From the NCBI RefSeq assembly GCF_002934265.1, contig NZ_PTIX01000033.1, positions 1 to 64,000 on the forward strand: a stretch of 64,000 nt of DNA, written 5' to 3'. The notes under the pieces were generated by a model. It saw nothing but the letters and a program-made list of their open reading frames with translations. It searched no databases and was not told the DNA's origin. Source of the stretch: Actinokineospora auranticolor (GTDB lineage: Bacteria > Actinomycetota > Actinomycetes > Mycobacteriales > Pseudonocardiaceae). Below, piece after piece: positions 26,981 through 34,523 of this stretch. The position numbers and the translations under genes were made by a program. Every line of letters begins with the position of its first letter. The stretch's first letter is position 1.

Positions 26981-27883
26981 ATGTTGCTTCCCGAGGTGCT
27001 GCTCGCGTCGTACCGGCGCGAGGGCGAGGCGGGCCGGGCCTGGATCGCGGCTCTCCCCACGCTGGTCGAGGAGTCACTGGCGCGGTGGGACCTCGTCCCC
27101 GACGGCGTCCCCGGCTCCGGCGAGGCGTCGCTCGTGCTACCGGTGCGCGCCACCGACGGGGGACGCGCGGTGCTGAAGTTCCAGCCGCCCCGGGACGAGT
27201 CGAGGGCCGCCGTCGTGGGGCTGCGGGCCTGGGACGGCGCCGGGATCGTGCGGCTCATCGACCACGACCCGGCGAGTACGACGATGCTGCTGGAGCGCTT
27301 GGACGGCTCCCGCAGCCTGGCCGACGTCGGTGACGACGACACCGCCATGGGCGTTCTCGCCGAGCTGATGCGCGGGTTGACGGCGGTGCCCGCGCCCGCC
27401 GGGCTGCGCGGGCTGGCCGACATCGCGACGGCCATGCTCGACGAGGTCCCCGCCGCGCTGCGGTCCCTGGCCGACCCGGACGAGCGGCGCCTGCTGCGCT
27501 CCTGCGCGGACGCGGTCACCGACCTCGTCGACGAACCGGGAGACCGACTGCTGCACTGGGACCTGCACTACGGCAACGTCCTGGCCGGGGAACGGGAACC
27601 GTGGCTGGCGATCGACCCCGAGCCGCTCGCGGGCGACCCGGGGTTCGACCTGATGCCCGCCCTGGACAGCGAATGGGACGCCGTCGTCGCCGCGGGCGCC
27701 CCGACCCGCACGGTGGACCGCCGGTTCGACCTGCTCACCGACGCGCTCGACCTGGACCGGTCCCGGGCCGCCGGGTGGACGTTGGGGCGGGTGCTGCAGA
27801 ACTCGCTGTGGGACATCGAGGACGGGCGGACCGCGTTGGCCCCGGGCCAGATCATCGTGGCGCGGGCGATGCTGGCCCGCTGA
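26981..27883 (+). CDS. APH(6)-like aminoglycoside/hydroxyurea phosphotransferase (second copy)
   Basis: A 300-residue kinase, the same length as the one at 15440 and sharing at least half of its residues by eye, including GRAWIAALP, SLVLPVR, MLLERLD, DPDERRLL, LVDEPGDRLL and GWTLGRVLQN. Catalytic loop: LLHWDLHYGNVLA; metal site: WLAIDPEPLAGDPGFD. It probably phosphorylates a small hydroxyl compound. ATG 26981 is behind GAAGG. It follows the TetR gene by 176 nt and appears to have its own promoter region. The pair suggests gene duplication followed by dispersal within 11 kb. Confidence 0.85.
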   Translation: MLLPEVLLASYRREGEAGRAWIAALPTLVEESLARWDLVPDGVPGSGEASLVLPVRATDGGRAVLKFQPPRDESRAAVVGLRAWDGAGIVRLIDHDPASTTMLLERLDGSRSLADVGDDDTAMGVLAELMRGLTAVPAPAGLRGLADIATAMLDEVPAALRSLADPDERRLLRSCADAVTDLVDEPGDRLLHWDLHYGNVLAGEREPWLAIDPEPLAGDPGFDLMPALDSEWDAVVAAGAPTRTVDRRFDLLTDALDLDRSRAAGWTLGRVLQNSLWDIEDGRTALAPGQIIVARAMLAR

Positions 27884-28263
27884 GCCCCACTCGCGCCTCG
27901 GCGAGTCCGCCGCCGGGGCCTCCGCTGGTGTCGGGGCTCGGGCAGGCAGGTGGTTCTGGGAGATGTCGTCGGCTCGATCCGCGAGCGCGGGGAGTCCACC
28001 GACACCGCCGACCCGCGTCGCCCGGCGCCGCTGGTGGCCGCCGGGCTGCTGCTGGACCGGTGTCGGCAGCGTGCCGGTGTCGGGTCCTCGTGACCCGTCG
28101 CCCGTCGATGTGGCGCGGGTGACGACCGAGTGGTTCGCGAGTGATCTCCAACGGGGTGAGCCACGGCCGCTTCCCGCACGAAATCCTCGCGGGCGGGCGG
28201 CGTTGGCCACCGGCGGGGCGTTCGCCCGCCCGGTGCGGACTCCGGCGTGGTCCGGTGGGGCGG
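27884..28263. other. Gene-free stretch downstream of the recombinase operon
   Basis: About 380 bp between the convergent kinase and recombinase genes. A plus-strand patch near 28000-28080 reads PLVAAGLLLDRCRQRAG with coding-like bias but no start or domain; it may be a remnant. No terminator hairpin is obvious. As the flank of a recombinase gene it is a candidate for an attachment site, but I see no tRNA or clear core repeat. Confidence 0.4.
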
Positions 28264-29481
28264 TCAGTCGGGGCCGAAGACGTGGCGGGCGACGCGGTGG
28301 GCGGAGGACCTGGCCGGGTCGGGGGCGGCGGAGTTGTAGACGTGGCGGGTGGTGTCGGTGTTGGTGTGGCCGACGTCGGTGGCCACGTCGGTGATGTCGG
28401 CGCCGTCGGCGATGGCGGTGGTGACGTAGTAGTGGCGCAGGGCGTGGGGGTGCAGGGTGCCTGCCAGGCCGGTGCCGTCGGGGTCGATGGCGGCGGCGAT
28501 GCGGCGCAGCAGTTCCCAGATGGCCTGGCGAGTGCAGCGGCGGCCGTTGCGGTTGAGCAGCAACGGGGTGCCCAGGGTGGGGCGTTGGGCGCGGGTGGCC
28601 GGGGCGGTGCCGGTGTCGAGGGCGCGCAGGTAGTCGTCGATCGCGGCGGCCACGGGGTCGGCCAGGTAGACGATGCGGTCCTTGGCGCCTTTGCCGTGCA
28701 CCCGCAGCGCCCGGACACCGCGGTTGTGGTGCAGGTCGGCGCGGTCGAGGTCGCAGAGTTCGCTCACCCGGATCCCGGCGGTGAACAGCGCCACGACGGC
28801 CCGCGCCCGGAGGCGGTCGAGTTCCCGTTGGCGCGGCAGCCGCCCGGCGAAGTGATAGAGGGCGGCGACCTCGGCGTGGGCGAGGGTGATGGTGCGGGTG
28901 GCGCCTTTGCGGTTCGCGGTGAGGCCCAGGCGCGCGCGGTTGATGGCGGCGGGGTTGGCCTCGGCGTGGTCGTCGGCGACCAGGTGGTCGTAGAGGGCGC
29001 GGACGGCGCCGAGCATCTTGTCGCGGGTGCTGGGGGCGGCGCCGGCGGTGTCGAGGTCGGCCAGCCAGGTTTTGACGTGGGAGGCGCGGGCCAGCCGGGG
29101 GTCGAGGTCGTGGGCGGCGCACCACCGCAGCCAGTGCAGGTGCCGCAACCGCCCGGGCGGGGCAGGCGGTGGTGTCGGCCCGGTGGTGGGGCGGGCGGGC
29201 AGGCGCATGACGCTGCCGTACCGGGTCACGGCGGCGGCCCACCCGGCGGGGGCGCGGTCGACGCAGGCCCACCGTTCGATGTCGACGGGGTTGGTCGGCA
29301 GACCCAGGGCCTGCCCGGCGTAGGTGTGGCGGGTGGCGGTGCTGCCGTACCCGGCCAGCCAGTCGGTGACGGCGGCCAGCAGCACGGGCGGGTCGGCCAC
29401 ACCCGGCCACACGGACAGCTCGGCCACGGCACCGGCGAACACAGCGGGCGTGGTGTCGCCGCCGGTGTTCTCGGCGGTCAC
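28264..29481 (-). CDS. Tyrosine-type site-specific recombinase
   Basis: A 405-residue tyrosine recombinase. A SAM-like core-binding domain covers about 100-190 (HLHWLRWCAAHDLDPRLARASHVKTWLADL). The catalytic domain has Arg in TAGIRVSELCDL near 237, Lys in VHGKGAKDRIVYL, HALRHYYVT near 347, His in DVGHTNTDTT and the nucleophilic Tyr in RHVYNSA near 380, so all catalytic positions are present. It cuts and rejoins DNA in a Holliday-junction pathway. The first 90 residues differ from XerC/D. Its GTG start overlaps the TGA of the upstream frame (GTGA), which joins it to a three-gene unit. Confidence 0.9.
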   Translation of the reverse strand: MTAENTGGDTTPAVFAGAVAELSVWPGVADPPVLLAAVTDWLAGYGSTATRHTYAGQALGLPTNPVDIERWACVDRAPAGWAAAVTRYGSVMRLPARPTTGPTPPPAPPGRLRHLHWLRWCAAHDLDPRLARASHVKTWLADLDTAGAAPSTRDKMLGAVRALYDHLVADDHAEANPAAINRARLGLTANRKGATRTITLAHAEVAALYHFAGRLPRQRELDRLRARAVVALFTAGIRVSELCDLDRADLHHNRGVRALRVHGKGAKDRIVYLADPVAAAIDDYLRALDTGTAPATRAQRPTLGTPLLLNRNGRRCTRQAIWELLRRIAAAIDPDGTGLAGTLHPHALRHYYVTTAIADGADITDVATDVGHTNTDTTRHVYNSAAPDPARSSAHRVARHVFGPD

Positions 29482-30227
29482 CGCACACCTCCGGACACCC
29501 GTGCCGCGCGGCCCGGCACTCGATCGGCACCGACCGGGCCGGGGCCAGAGGCGGGGCGCGCGCGGTCCCGGTGTCGGGGCTCAGCGCCGACCGGGCCCGC
29601 GGCGGCGGGTTCGCGGAGCGGTTCGCCACCGAGGTCGCGAACCGGGTATGCGGCCGACGCGTGCCGGGCGAACACGGCCGAGTGGAAGGAGCACAGCACC
29701 GTGGCGGCGGCCGGGGCGATCGGCCGGGCCGGGGACTGGCGTGGGTCGAGCGCACTCGACGCGCCGACGCGGTGGTGACCGCCTCGGACGAGGCCGCGTC
29801 GGCCACGGCACCGGGGACCGGCGGTGTGTGGCCGATGGCTGTCGTGGGCGGGGTGATCGGTCGGGCGCGCCGTGTCGGCCGCGTTTCCGGCGGCAGAGGT
29901 AGGTCGTGCGCGGTCGCGGCACCGGGGATCGGCGCTGACAGGTCTGACTGAGCCCGCAACGGCGCCGGTCGCGGTGACCGGGCCGGGATCGGAAGTGGGG
30001 CGCGCGCGGTCCAGGCACTGGGAACGGGCGCTGCGCGGCCCGTGGCGGTCGCGGCTCGGTGGCGGCGTGGTCCCGTGCGGCGCGGGTGGCTTCGACGGCG
30101 AGGCGGCGGGTGTCGGGCGCGCCACCGTGTCGACTGTGGTTCCGGGGGTGAGCGACCTGTAGTGGGTGCCGTGGAGCCCTGCTCGGGGTCGCCGTGGTTG
30201 TCCGCCGAGCGCGGTGGGCGGGGTCAT
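29478..30227 (-). CDS. Arg/Pro-rich protein with three internal repeats, coupled to the recombinase
   Basis: A 249-codon frame whose ATG overlaps the stop of the upstream coiled-coil gene (ATGA at 30224-30227) and whose TGA overlaps the start of the recombinase gene (GTGA at 29478-29481). This double 4-nt coupling is the main reason to accept it. The protein is rich in Arg, Pro, Ala and Ser and contains three copies of DRARPTS or DRARPAS. There is no recognised domain. The C-terminal third (SFHSAVFARHASAAYPVRDLG) has more normal composition than the rest. Third-position GC is high but lower than in neighbours, so a decayed or fast-evolving gene is possible, and the frame may be open by chance. 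Confidence 0.45.
   Translation of the reverse strand: MTPPTALGGQPRRPRAGLHGTHYRSLTPGTTVDTVARPTPAASPSKPPAPHGTTPPPSRDRHGPRSARSQCLDRARPTSDPGPVTATGAVAGSVRPVSADPRCRDRARPTSAAGNAADTARPTDHPAHDSHRPHTAGPRCRGRRGLVRGGHHRVGASSALDPRQSPARPIAPAAATVLCSFHSAVFARHASAAYPVRDLGGEPLREPAAAGPVGAEPRHRDRARPASGPGPVGADRVPGRAARVSGGVR
29547..30042 (+). repeat. Three imperfect 52-bp direct repeats
   Basis: Copies begin at about 29547, 29895 and 29991 and share GGGGCGCGCGCGGTCC followed by a GGYRYYGGGRRYRGGCGC-type segment. Offsets are 348 and 96 bp, both multiples of three, so the copies stay in frame in the minus-strand gene that covers them, where they encode the DRARPTS units. They lie directly upstream of a recombinase gene. 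They may be protein repeats, recombinase-binding sites, or both. Confidence 0.5.
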
Positions 30228-31747
30228 GGGGTGGTTCCGATGGTGGCGGTGAGGCCGAGGTGGGCGGCCAGGTCGGCGAGGTAGGTCAGGACCGGGGCGG
30301 TGGGGGTGTCGATCCGCAGCTCGGTGCCGTCGGGGGCGGTGGTGACGCGGTCCGGTGCGACGCGGGTGGCCTCGACGGCGAGGTGGCGGCGGGTGTCGGG
30401 GGTGCCGCCGTGGACGTGGATGGTCACGGTGTGGGCGGCGGGTGGGGTGTTGGGGTCGTGGTCGGTGAGGGGGACGGCCGGTAGGCGGCCGGTCGCGGCG
30501 AGGCCGGTCAGTGTCCGGCGGGCGCGGGTGTCGGCGCCGCCGGGTTCGGTCAGGGTTTGTTCGATGTCGGCGCGGGCGGTGTCGGGGGCGCGAAGGCGGG
30601 CCAGGACGGCGTCGACGGGCCGGGTACCGGCGGGCGCGGTGGCGATGGTGGTGGCCAGGTCGGCGAGCAGGTCGGTGCCGGTGTCGGTGAGGGTGGCCAG
30701 CAGGTGCCGCACGGCGGGGTGGTGTGGCGCGTCGACGGGCACGGCGTGGGCGAGGTGGCGCAGGACCCGGTTGTGGACGGTGGCGGCGGTGAGGTCCTCA
30801 CGCGCCGCGGCGAGCGCGGTGTCGCGGTCGGTGACGGCGGCGGTGAGGGTGTCGAGGCGGGCCTGGCCCGCGGCGGACTCGGCGACCAGCCGCGCGTGGT
30901 CGGCTGTGGCGCGGTCGCGGTCGGCGGTGGCCTGTTCCAGGCGGTGGGCGAGTTCGGTGGCGATGCCGCGCGCGGCGCGTTCCTCGGCTTGGCAGGCGGC
31001 GAGGCGGGTGCGCAGGTTTTCCAGGGCGGTGCGGTCGCCGTCGCGGTCGGCGGTGAGGGCGGCGACGGTGTCGGTGAGCGCCGCGACGCGCGCCTGGGCG
31101 GCTTCGCGGGTTTTGACGGCGTCGCCCGCGGCGGTGACCGCGTCCTGGCGGGCCTGTTCGGCGGTGGCGGCCTGGGTGGTCGCGGCGGTGGCGGCCGCGC
31201 GGGCGCGGGTGGCGTCGTCGCGGGCCTGGTCGCGGTCGGCGACGGCGGCGGCGGCCGCGGCGCGGTCGGCCGCCGCGGCGGCCTGGGCCTGGTCGCGGGC
31301 CTGGGTGGCGGCGGCGGTGGCGCGGTGGGCGTGTTCGGCGTGGGCTTCGGCCTCGGCGACGCGGACGGTTTCGCGGCGCACCAACTCTTGTTGTCCGGCG
31401 ACGGCGGCGGCGGTGTCGGTGAGCGCGGTCAACGCCGGGGTCAGTGTCGATCGCAGTCGGGTCAGTTCGCGGTCCAGGACGGCGAGGGGGTCGTGCGGGT
31501 CGTCGTCGCCGCGCGCGGACCGGTAGGCGACGACGGCGGCGCCGTGGCGTTTGCAGGAGAACGCGTCGCCGTCCCAGCGGCCTTGTCCTTCGGGGCAGTA
31601 CCGCAGTCGCGGTCCACCGCGGGCGGTGCCGCGTTCGGGTAGCGGTGTGCCGCAGCACAGGCAGCCCGGTTCCTCCCCCGGCGCCGCCGTTCGGCGTTCC
31701 ACGACGTCCCCACCGGCCACATCCACCACAACCAACCCACCATTCAT
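30224..31747 (-). CDS. Zinc-ribbon and Ala-rich coiled-coil protein (KfrA-like architecture)
   Basis: A 507-residue protein. Near residues 25-70 a Cys pattern (GCLCCGTPLPERG ... RYCPEGQGRW ... FSCKRH) could bind zinc. Residues about 80-345 form a very long coiled coil of Ala, Arg, Asp and Thr (many TAxxARxxA and ADRD repeats). A smaller globular C-terminus follows, ending in TVTIHVHGGTP and LTYLADLAAHLGL. The architecture recalls plasmid KfrA-type proteins, which are DNA-binding coiled-coil proteins that organise partition complexes and repress themselves. I chose ATG 31747; an earlier in-frame start at 31795 would put the upstream inverted repeat inside the gene. It heads the apparent operon with the 249-residue frame and the recombinase. 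Confidence 0.75.
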   Translation of the reverse strand: MNGGLVVVDVAGGDVVERRTAAPGEEPGCLCCGTPLPERGTARGGPRLRYCPEGQGRWDGDAFSCKRHGAAVVAYRSARGDDDPHDPLAVLDRELTRLRSTLTPALTALTDTAAAVAGQQELVRRETVRVAEAEAHAEHAHRATAAATQARDQAQAAAAADRAAAAAAVADRDQARDDATRARAAATAATTQAATAEQARQDAVTAAGDAVKTREAAQARVAALTDTVAALTADRDGDRTALENLRTRLAACQAEERAARGIATELAHRLEQATADRDRATADHARLVAESAAGQARLDTLTAAVTDRDTALAAAREDLTAATVHNRVLRHLAHAVPVDAPHHPAVRHLLATLTDTGTDLLADLATTIATAPAGTRPVDAVLARLRAPDTARADIEQTLTEPGGADTRARRTLTGLAATGRLPAVPLTDHDPNTPPAAHTVTIHVHGGTPDTRRHLAVEATRVAPDRVTTAPDGTELRIDTPTAPVLTYLADLAAHLGLTATIGTTP

Positions 31748-31750
31748 ACA

Positions 31751-31777
31751 AGTAACTATGGATTCATCATAGTTACT
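31751..31777. promoter_or_regulatory. Perfect inverted repeat at the start of the recombinase operon
   Basis: AGTAACTATG, spacer GATTCAT, then CATAGTTACT: perfect 10-bp arms in an AT-rich patch ending 3 nt from the ATG at 31747. Its position over the expected promoter suggests an autoregulatory operator. Confidence 0.65.
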
Positions 31778-31812
31778 GACAACCAACCTCTTCAACCAGG
31801 GGCGGATCAGAG

Positions 31813-31848
31813 TCCTTGCCTACAGAAGTGTGCTTCTGTAGGCAAGGA
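31813..31848. other. Perfect 16-bp hairpin with TGTG loop
   Basis: TCCTTGCCTACAGAAG, loop TGTG, then the exact complement. It lies between two divergent genes, so it is not where a terminator would be expected. It could be a repressor site, a recombination or replication hairpin, or an RNA element in one leader. No copy was found elsewhere in the window by eye. Confidence 0.7.
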
Positions 31849-32039
31849 GGGGCGAGGGTGGGAAACCGGTGGGGAGACGACGCGCCGGGGGCGTCGCGAC
31901 GGGGATCGTTCGGTGACAAAAGTGGTGAAAAGGACGGGCCGCCGCCGGATGGGTGAGCGCCTACGCTGGGTCCGGCGCCAGATCACAGTCGCGTCACGGA
32001 AAGGACCACAGGACCACAGGAATCCTCGGGAGACCCCCA

Positions 32040-32615
32040 GTGAGAAGCACCACAACCGTGTTGGCCGCCGTGCTCGTCGTCGGGGCGGTGGCGGTCTCGC
32101 CCGCGGTGTCGTCGGCGGGACAGGGGAGCGCTTTCAGCGTCTCCAGCGCCGCGTTCACCAACGGCGGTCTGATCCCCAAGGTGCACGAGTGCACCAGCGG
32201 CGGCGGCAACGACCCCGCCAAGCGCAACGAGTCCCCGCCGCTGTCGTGGGCGGGTGCCCCGGCGGGGGCGAAGAGCTACGCGATCGTCATGCGGGACCTG
32301 GACAACAACAACCTGATCCACTGGGTCATCTACGACATCCCGGTGGGGTCGACGTCGTTGCCGCAGAACGTGGCGCACTCCTACCAGCCGCCGACACCGG
32401 CGGGGTCGCGGCAGGTGTACTACCGGGGCAGCGCCAGCCTCTACGGCTACCAGGGGCCGTGTTCACCGTCGACGGTGAACACCTACGAGTTCGTGGTGCA
32501 CGCCCTGAACAAGGCGACGTTGACGAACCTGTCGCAGAACTCCTCGACGCAGACGGCGGCGCGGGCCATCACGGCCGCGTCGATCGGCTCGGCCCGCATC
32601 ACCGGCGAGTCCTAG
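32040..32615 (+). CDS. Secreted PEBP-like protein (YbhB/YbcL family)
   Basis: A 191-residue exported protein of the phosphatidylethanolamine-binding / Raf kinase inhibitor-like family. The signal peptide is VRSTTTVLAAVLVVGAVAVSPAVSSAG. The conserved anion-pocket segment appears as MRDLDNNNLIHWVIYDIP, where the usual DPDAP is altered to DLDNN while HWV..IP is kept. The later YRGSASLYGYQGPCSP matches the Y.GP.PP region. Function of bacterial family members is poorly known. GTG 32040 lies behind GGGAG. A terminator hairpin follows at 32630. Confidence 0.83.
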   Translation: MRSTTTVLAAVLVVGAVAVSPAVSSAGQGSAFSVSSAAFTNGGLIPKVHECTSGGGNDPAKRNESPPLSWAGAPAGAKSYAIVMRDLDNNNLIHWVIYDIPVGSTSLPQNVAHSYQPPTPAGSRQVYYRGSASLYGYQGPCSPSTVNTYEFVVHALNKATLTNLSQNSSTQTAARAITAASIGSARITGES

Positions 32616-32629
32616 CCGGACCGGGTCCG

Positions 32630-32655
32630 GGCGCCGCCCCCGGCCGGGCGGCGCC
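32630..32655. terminator. Bidirectional hairpin terminator
   Basis: GGCGCCGCCC and its exact complement enclose a 6-nt loop between the convergent PEBP-like and GroES-like genes. Confidence 0.65.
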
Positions 32656-32672
32656 GACGGACCGGCCTTCGC

Positions 32673-32981
32673 TCAGGTGGGCCTGACCTCCAGCACGTCG
32701 GTCTCGTGCAGCATGATGACCTCGCCGCCGTTGATGTCGACCCCGGTGCCTGCGGCCACGTCGAACACGACGGTGTCGCCGACCTTCAGGTGGATCGGCC
32801 GGGTCTCCCCGGACGCGAGCCGCTTGCCCGGTCCGATCGCCGCGACCACTCCCGCCGACAGCGTGCCGGCGCGCTGCGTGGGCAGCGAGACCCCTCCCGG
32901 GGGTTCCGCCTTCACCACGGCGATGCCGTCCTCACTGGGCTTGAGCTTGGTCACCGCGCTCAGCCACGACGTCTGCACCAT
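32673..32981 (-). CDS. GroES-like co-chaperonin paralogue
   Basis: A 102-residue Cpn10-type protein. The fold is recognisable from TKLKPSEDGIAVVKAEPPGG, AGVVAAIGPGKRLASGETRPIHLKVGDTVVFD and the C-terminal EVIMLHETDVLEV. The mobile loop, normally Ile-Val-Leu based, reads GGVSLPTQRAGTLS, so the contact with GroEL may be changed. There is no groEL gene next to it, and it stands alone between a PEBP-like gene and a secreted-protein gene. It is probably an accessory paralogue rather than the essential GroES. A divergent use of the fold is possible. Confidence 0.8.
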   Translation of the reverse strand: MVQTSWLSAVTKLKPSEDGIAVVKAEPPGGVSLPTQRAGTLSAGVVAAIGPGKRLASGETRPIHLKVGDTVVFDVAAGTGVDINGGEVIMLHETDVLEVRPT

Positions 32982-33077
32982 ATGCCGACCTCCCGATCAC
33001 CGCGTGGACTTTCCCAGCAGCGAAACAGCGCGTGCCCCCACCCACAAGCGGGACCCGCCTTTCGGGTGAAAAGGGTC

Positions 33078-33596
33078 CTAGTTGGACACCTTGGTGGCGA
33101 GATAGGTGACGGGCGCGAACGTCTCGGGGACGACGACGAGGTGGGGGTCGTAGTCGCCGCCGGGGACGACGGGCCAGCCGTTGACCGCGGAGTTGATGGT
33201 CACCGAGATGACGGCGGCGGCCGCGGAGCCGCTGAGGTGCACGGTCCAGCGCAGTGTCCGGGGATCGGTGGGCAGCAGGTTCAGCGGCCCGACCCGCACG
33301 GCCGCCCCGGGGCCGGCCTCGGGCAGGGTCCAGCCGCGCAGGGTCTCGTCGGTGCGGATGAGGTAGTCGCCGCGGGCACCGGTCTGCACGAACCGCCAGC
33401 GGGTGGCGGCGGCGGGGTCGCCGAGGCCGACGGAGCCGTCCCGGTCGAGCAGGCCGGGTCCGTTGGGGACGCGCAGGGTCCACACGCCGGTGAGTTTGCG
33501 TTCGGCGGGCGCGGCCGAGGCCGGTCCGACGATCCCGATGGCGGCCACGAGCGCGCACGCCACCGCTGTCCACTTCGCCACTGTCCACTTCCGCAC
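33078..33596 (-). CDS. Secreted protein of unknown function, beta-rich
   Basis: A 172-residue exported protein. The signal peptide is VRKWTVAKWTAVACALVAAIGIVGPASA. The mature part begins APAERKLTGVWTLRVPNGPGLLDRDGSVGLGDPAAATRWRF and is rich in Trp, Thr and Val with short strand-like repeats, which could be a beta-trefoil or a protease-inhibitor-like barrel; this is only an impression. GTG 33596 is preceded by GAGGAGG at good spacing. It is a single gene with no clear partner. Confidence 0.7.
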   Translation of the reverse strand: MRKWTVAKWTAVACALVAAIGIVGPASAAPAERKLTGVWTLRVPNGPGLLDRDGSVGLGDPAAATRWRFVQTGARGDYLIRTDETLRGWTLPEAGPGAAVRVGPLNLLPTDPRTLRWTVHLSGSAAAAVISVTINSAVNGWPVVPGGDYDPHLVVVPETFAPVTYLATKVSN

Positions 33597-33710
33597 CGCG
33601 ACCTCCTCGGACGGGCGCCGTCCCCTTGCGGCGGCGCTCCGACCCGGGCTTACACCGCCGCGGCGCGCCCTAGGCCCGCACCGGCCGGTAGCCACCCGAT
33701 CGAGACCGGG

Positions 33711-34496
33711 TCAGGGGGCGCGACCCAGGACGATGGTGGCGTCGCGGTCGGGGTCGTGTTCGGCGCGGGCGTCGAGCCCGGCGGCGGCGAGAACGGCGAC
33801 GGCGGTGGGGGCCTGTTCGGCGCTGGTCTCGGTGAGCAGGTGCCCGCCGGGGGCCAGCCACGGCGCGCCCTCGGCGGCGAGGCGGCGGTGGAGGTCGAGG
33901 CCGTCGGCGCCGCCGTCGAGGGCGGTGTGCGGTTCGTGCGCGCGGGCCTCGGGCGGCATGAGGTCGATGGCGGCGGTGGGCACGTACGGCACGTTCGCGA
34001 CCAGCACCGACACCCGCCCCCGCAGCTCGGCGGGCAGCGCGGCGAGCAGGTCGCCGCGGTGGACGGCCGCGCCGGGCAGGTTGCGGCGGGCGCAGTCGAC
34101 CGCGCGCGGGTCGAGGTCGGCGGCGTGCAGGTCGACGCCGGGGACGCGGGCGCGCACGGCGGCGGCGACGGCGCCGCACCCGCAGCACAGGTCGACCACG
34201 ACGGCGCCGGGCGCGGCGAGGGCGGCGGCGTGCTCGGCGAGGAACTCGGTGCGCCGCCGCGGCACGAACACCCCGGGGTCGACCTGGACGCGGAGTCCGG
34301 CGAACCCGGCCCAGCCGAGCAGGTGTTCCAGGGGCAGCCCGGCGACGCGGCGCGCCACCAGGTCCGCGAGGTGGGCGGGGTCGCGGGCGGCGTCGACGAG
34401 CAGGGCGGCCTCGTCCTCGGCGAAGACGCACCCGGCGGCGCGCAGGCGGGCGACGGTGTCGGCGGGGGGTGTGGTCCGGTGGGGCGGGGGCGGCAC
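33711..34496 (-). CDS. PrmC-related putative protein N5-glutamine methyltransferase
   Basis: A 261-residue class I methyltransferase. PrmC-like N-terminal helices (PLEHLLGWAGFAGLRVQVDPGVFVPRRRTEFL) precede the SAM-binding motif VVDLCCGCGAVAAAV and the acidic DLDPRAVDCARRN. The catalytic NPPY of PrmC appears as VANVPYVP. This matches the actinobacterial PrmC-related family rather than the true release-factor methylase; its protein substrate is unknown. The GTG start lies behind GAGGAG. Confidence 0.82.
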   Translation of the reverse strand: MPPPPHRTTPPADTVARLRAAGCVFAEDEAALLVDAARDPAHLADLVARRVAGLPLEHLLGWAGFAGLRVQVDPGVFVPRRRTEFLAEHAAALAAPGAVVVDLCCGCGAVAAAVRARVPGVDLHAADLDPRAVDCARRNLPGAAVHRGDLLAALPAELRGRVSVLVANVPYVPTAAIDLMPPEARAHEPHTALDGGADGLDLHRRLAAEGAPWLAPGGHLLTETSAEQAPTAVAVLAAAGLDARAEHDPDRDATIVLGRAP

Positions 34497-34523
34497 GGGT
34501 GGGACTCCTCGGCTGGGGAGGGC

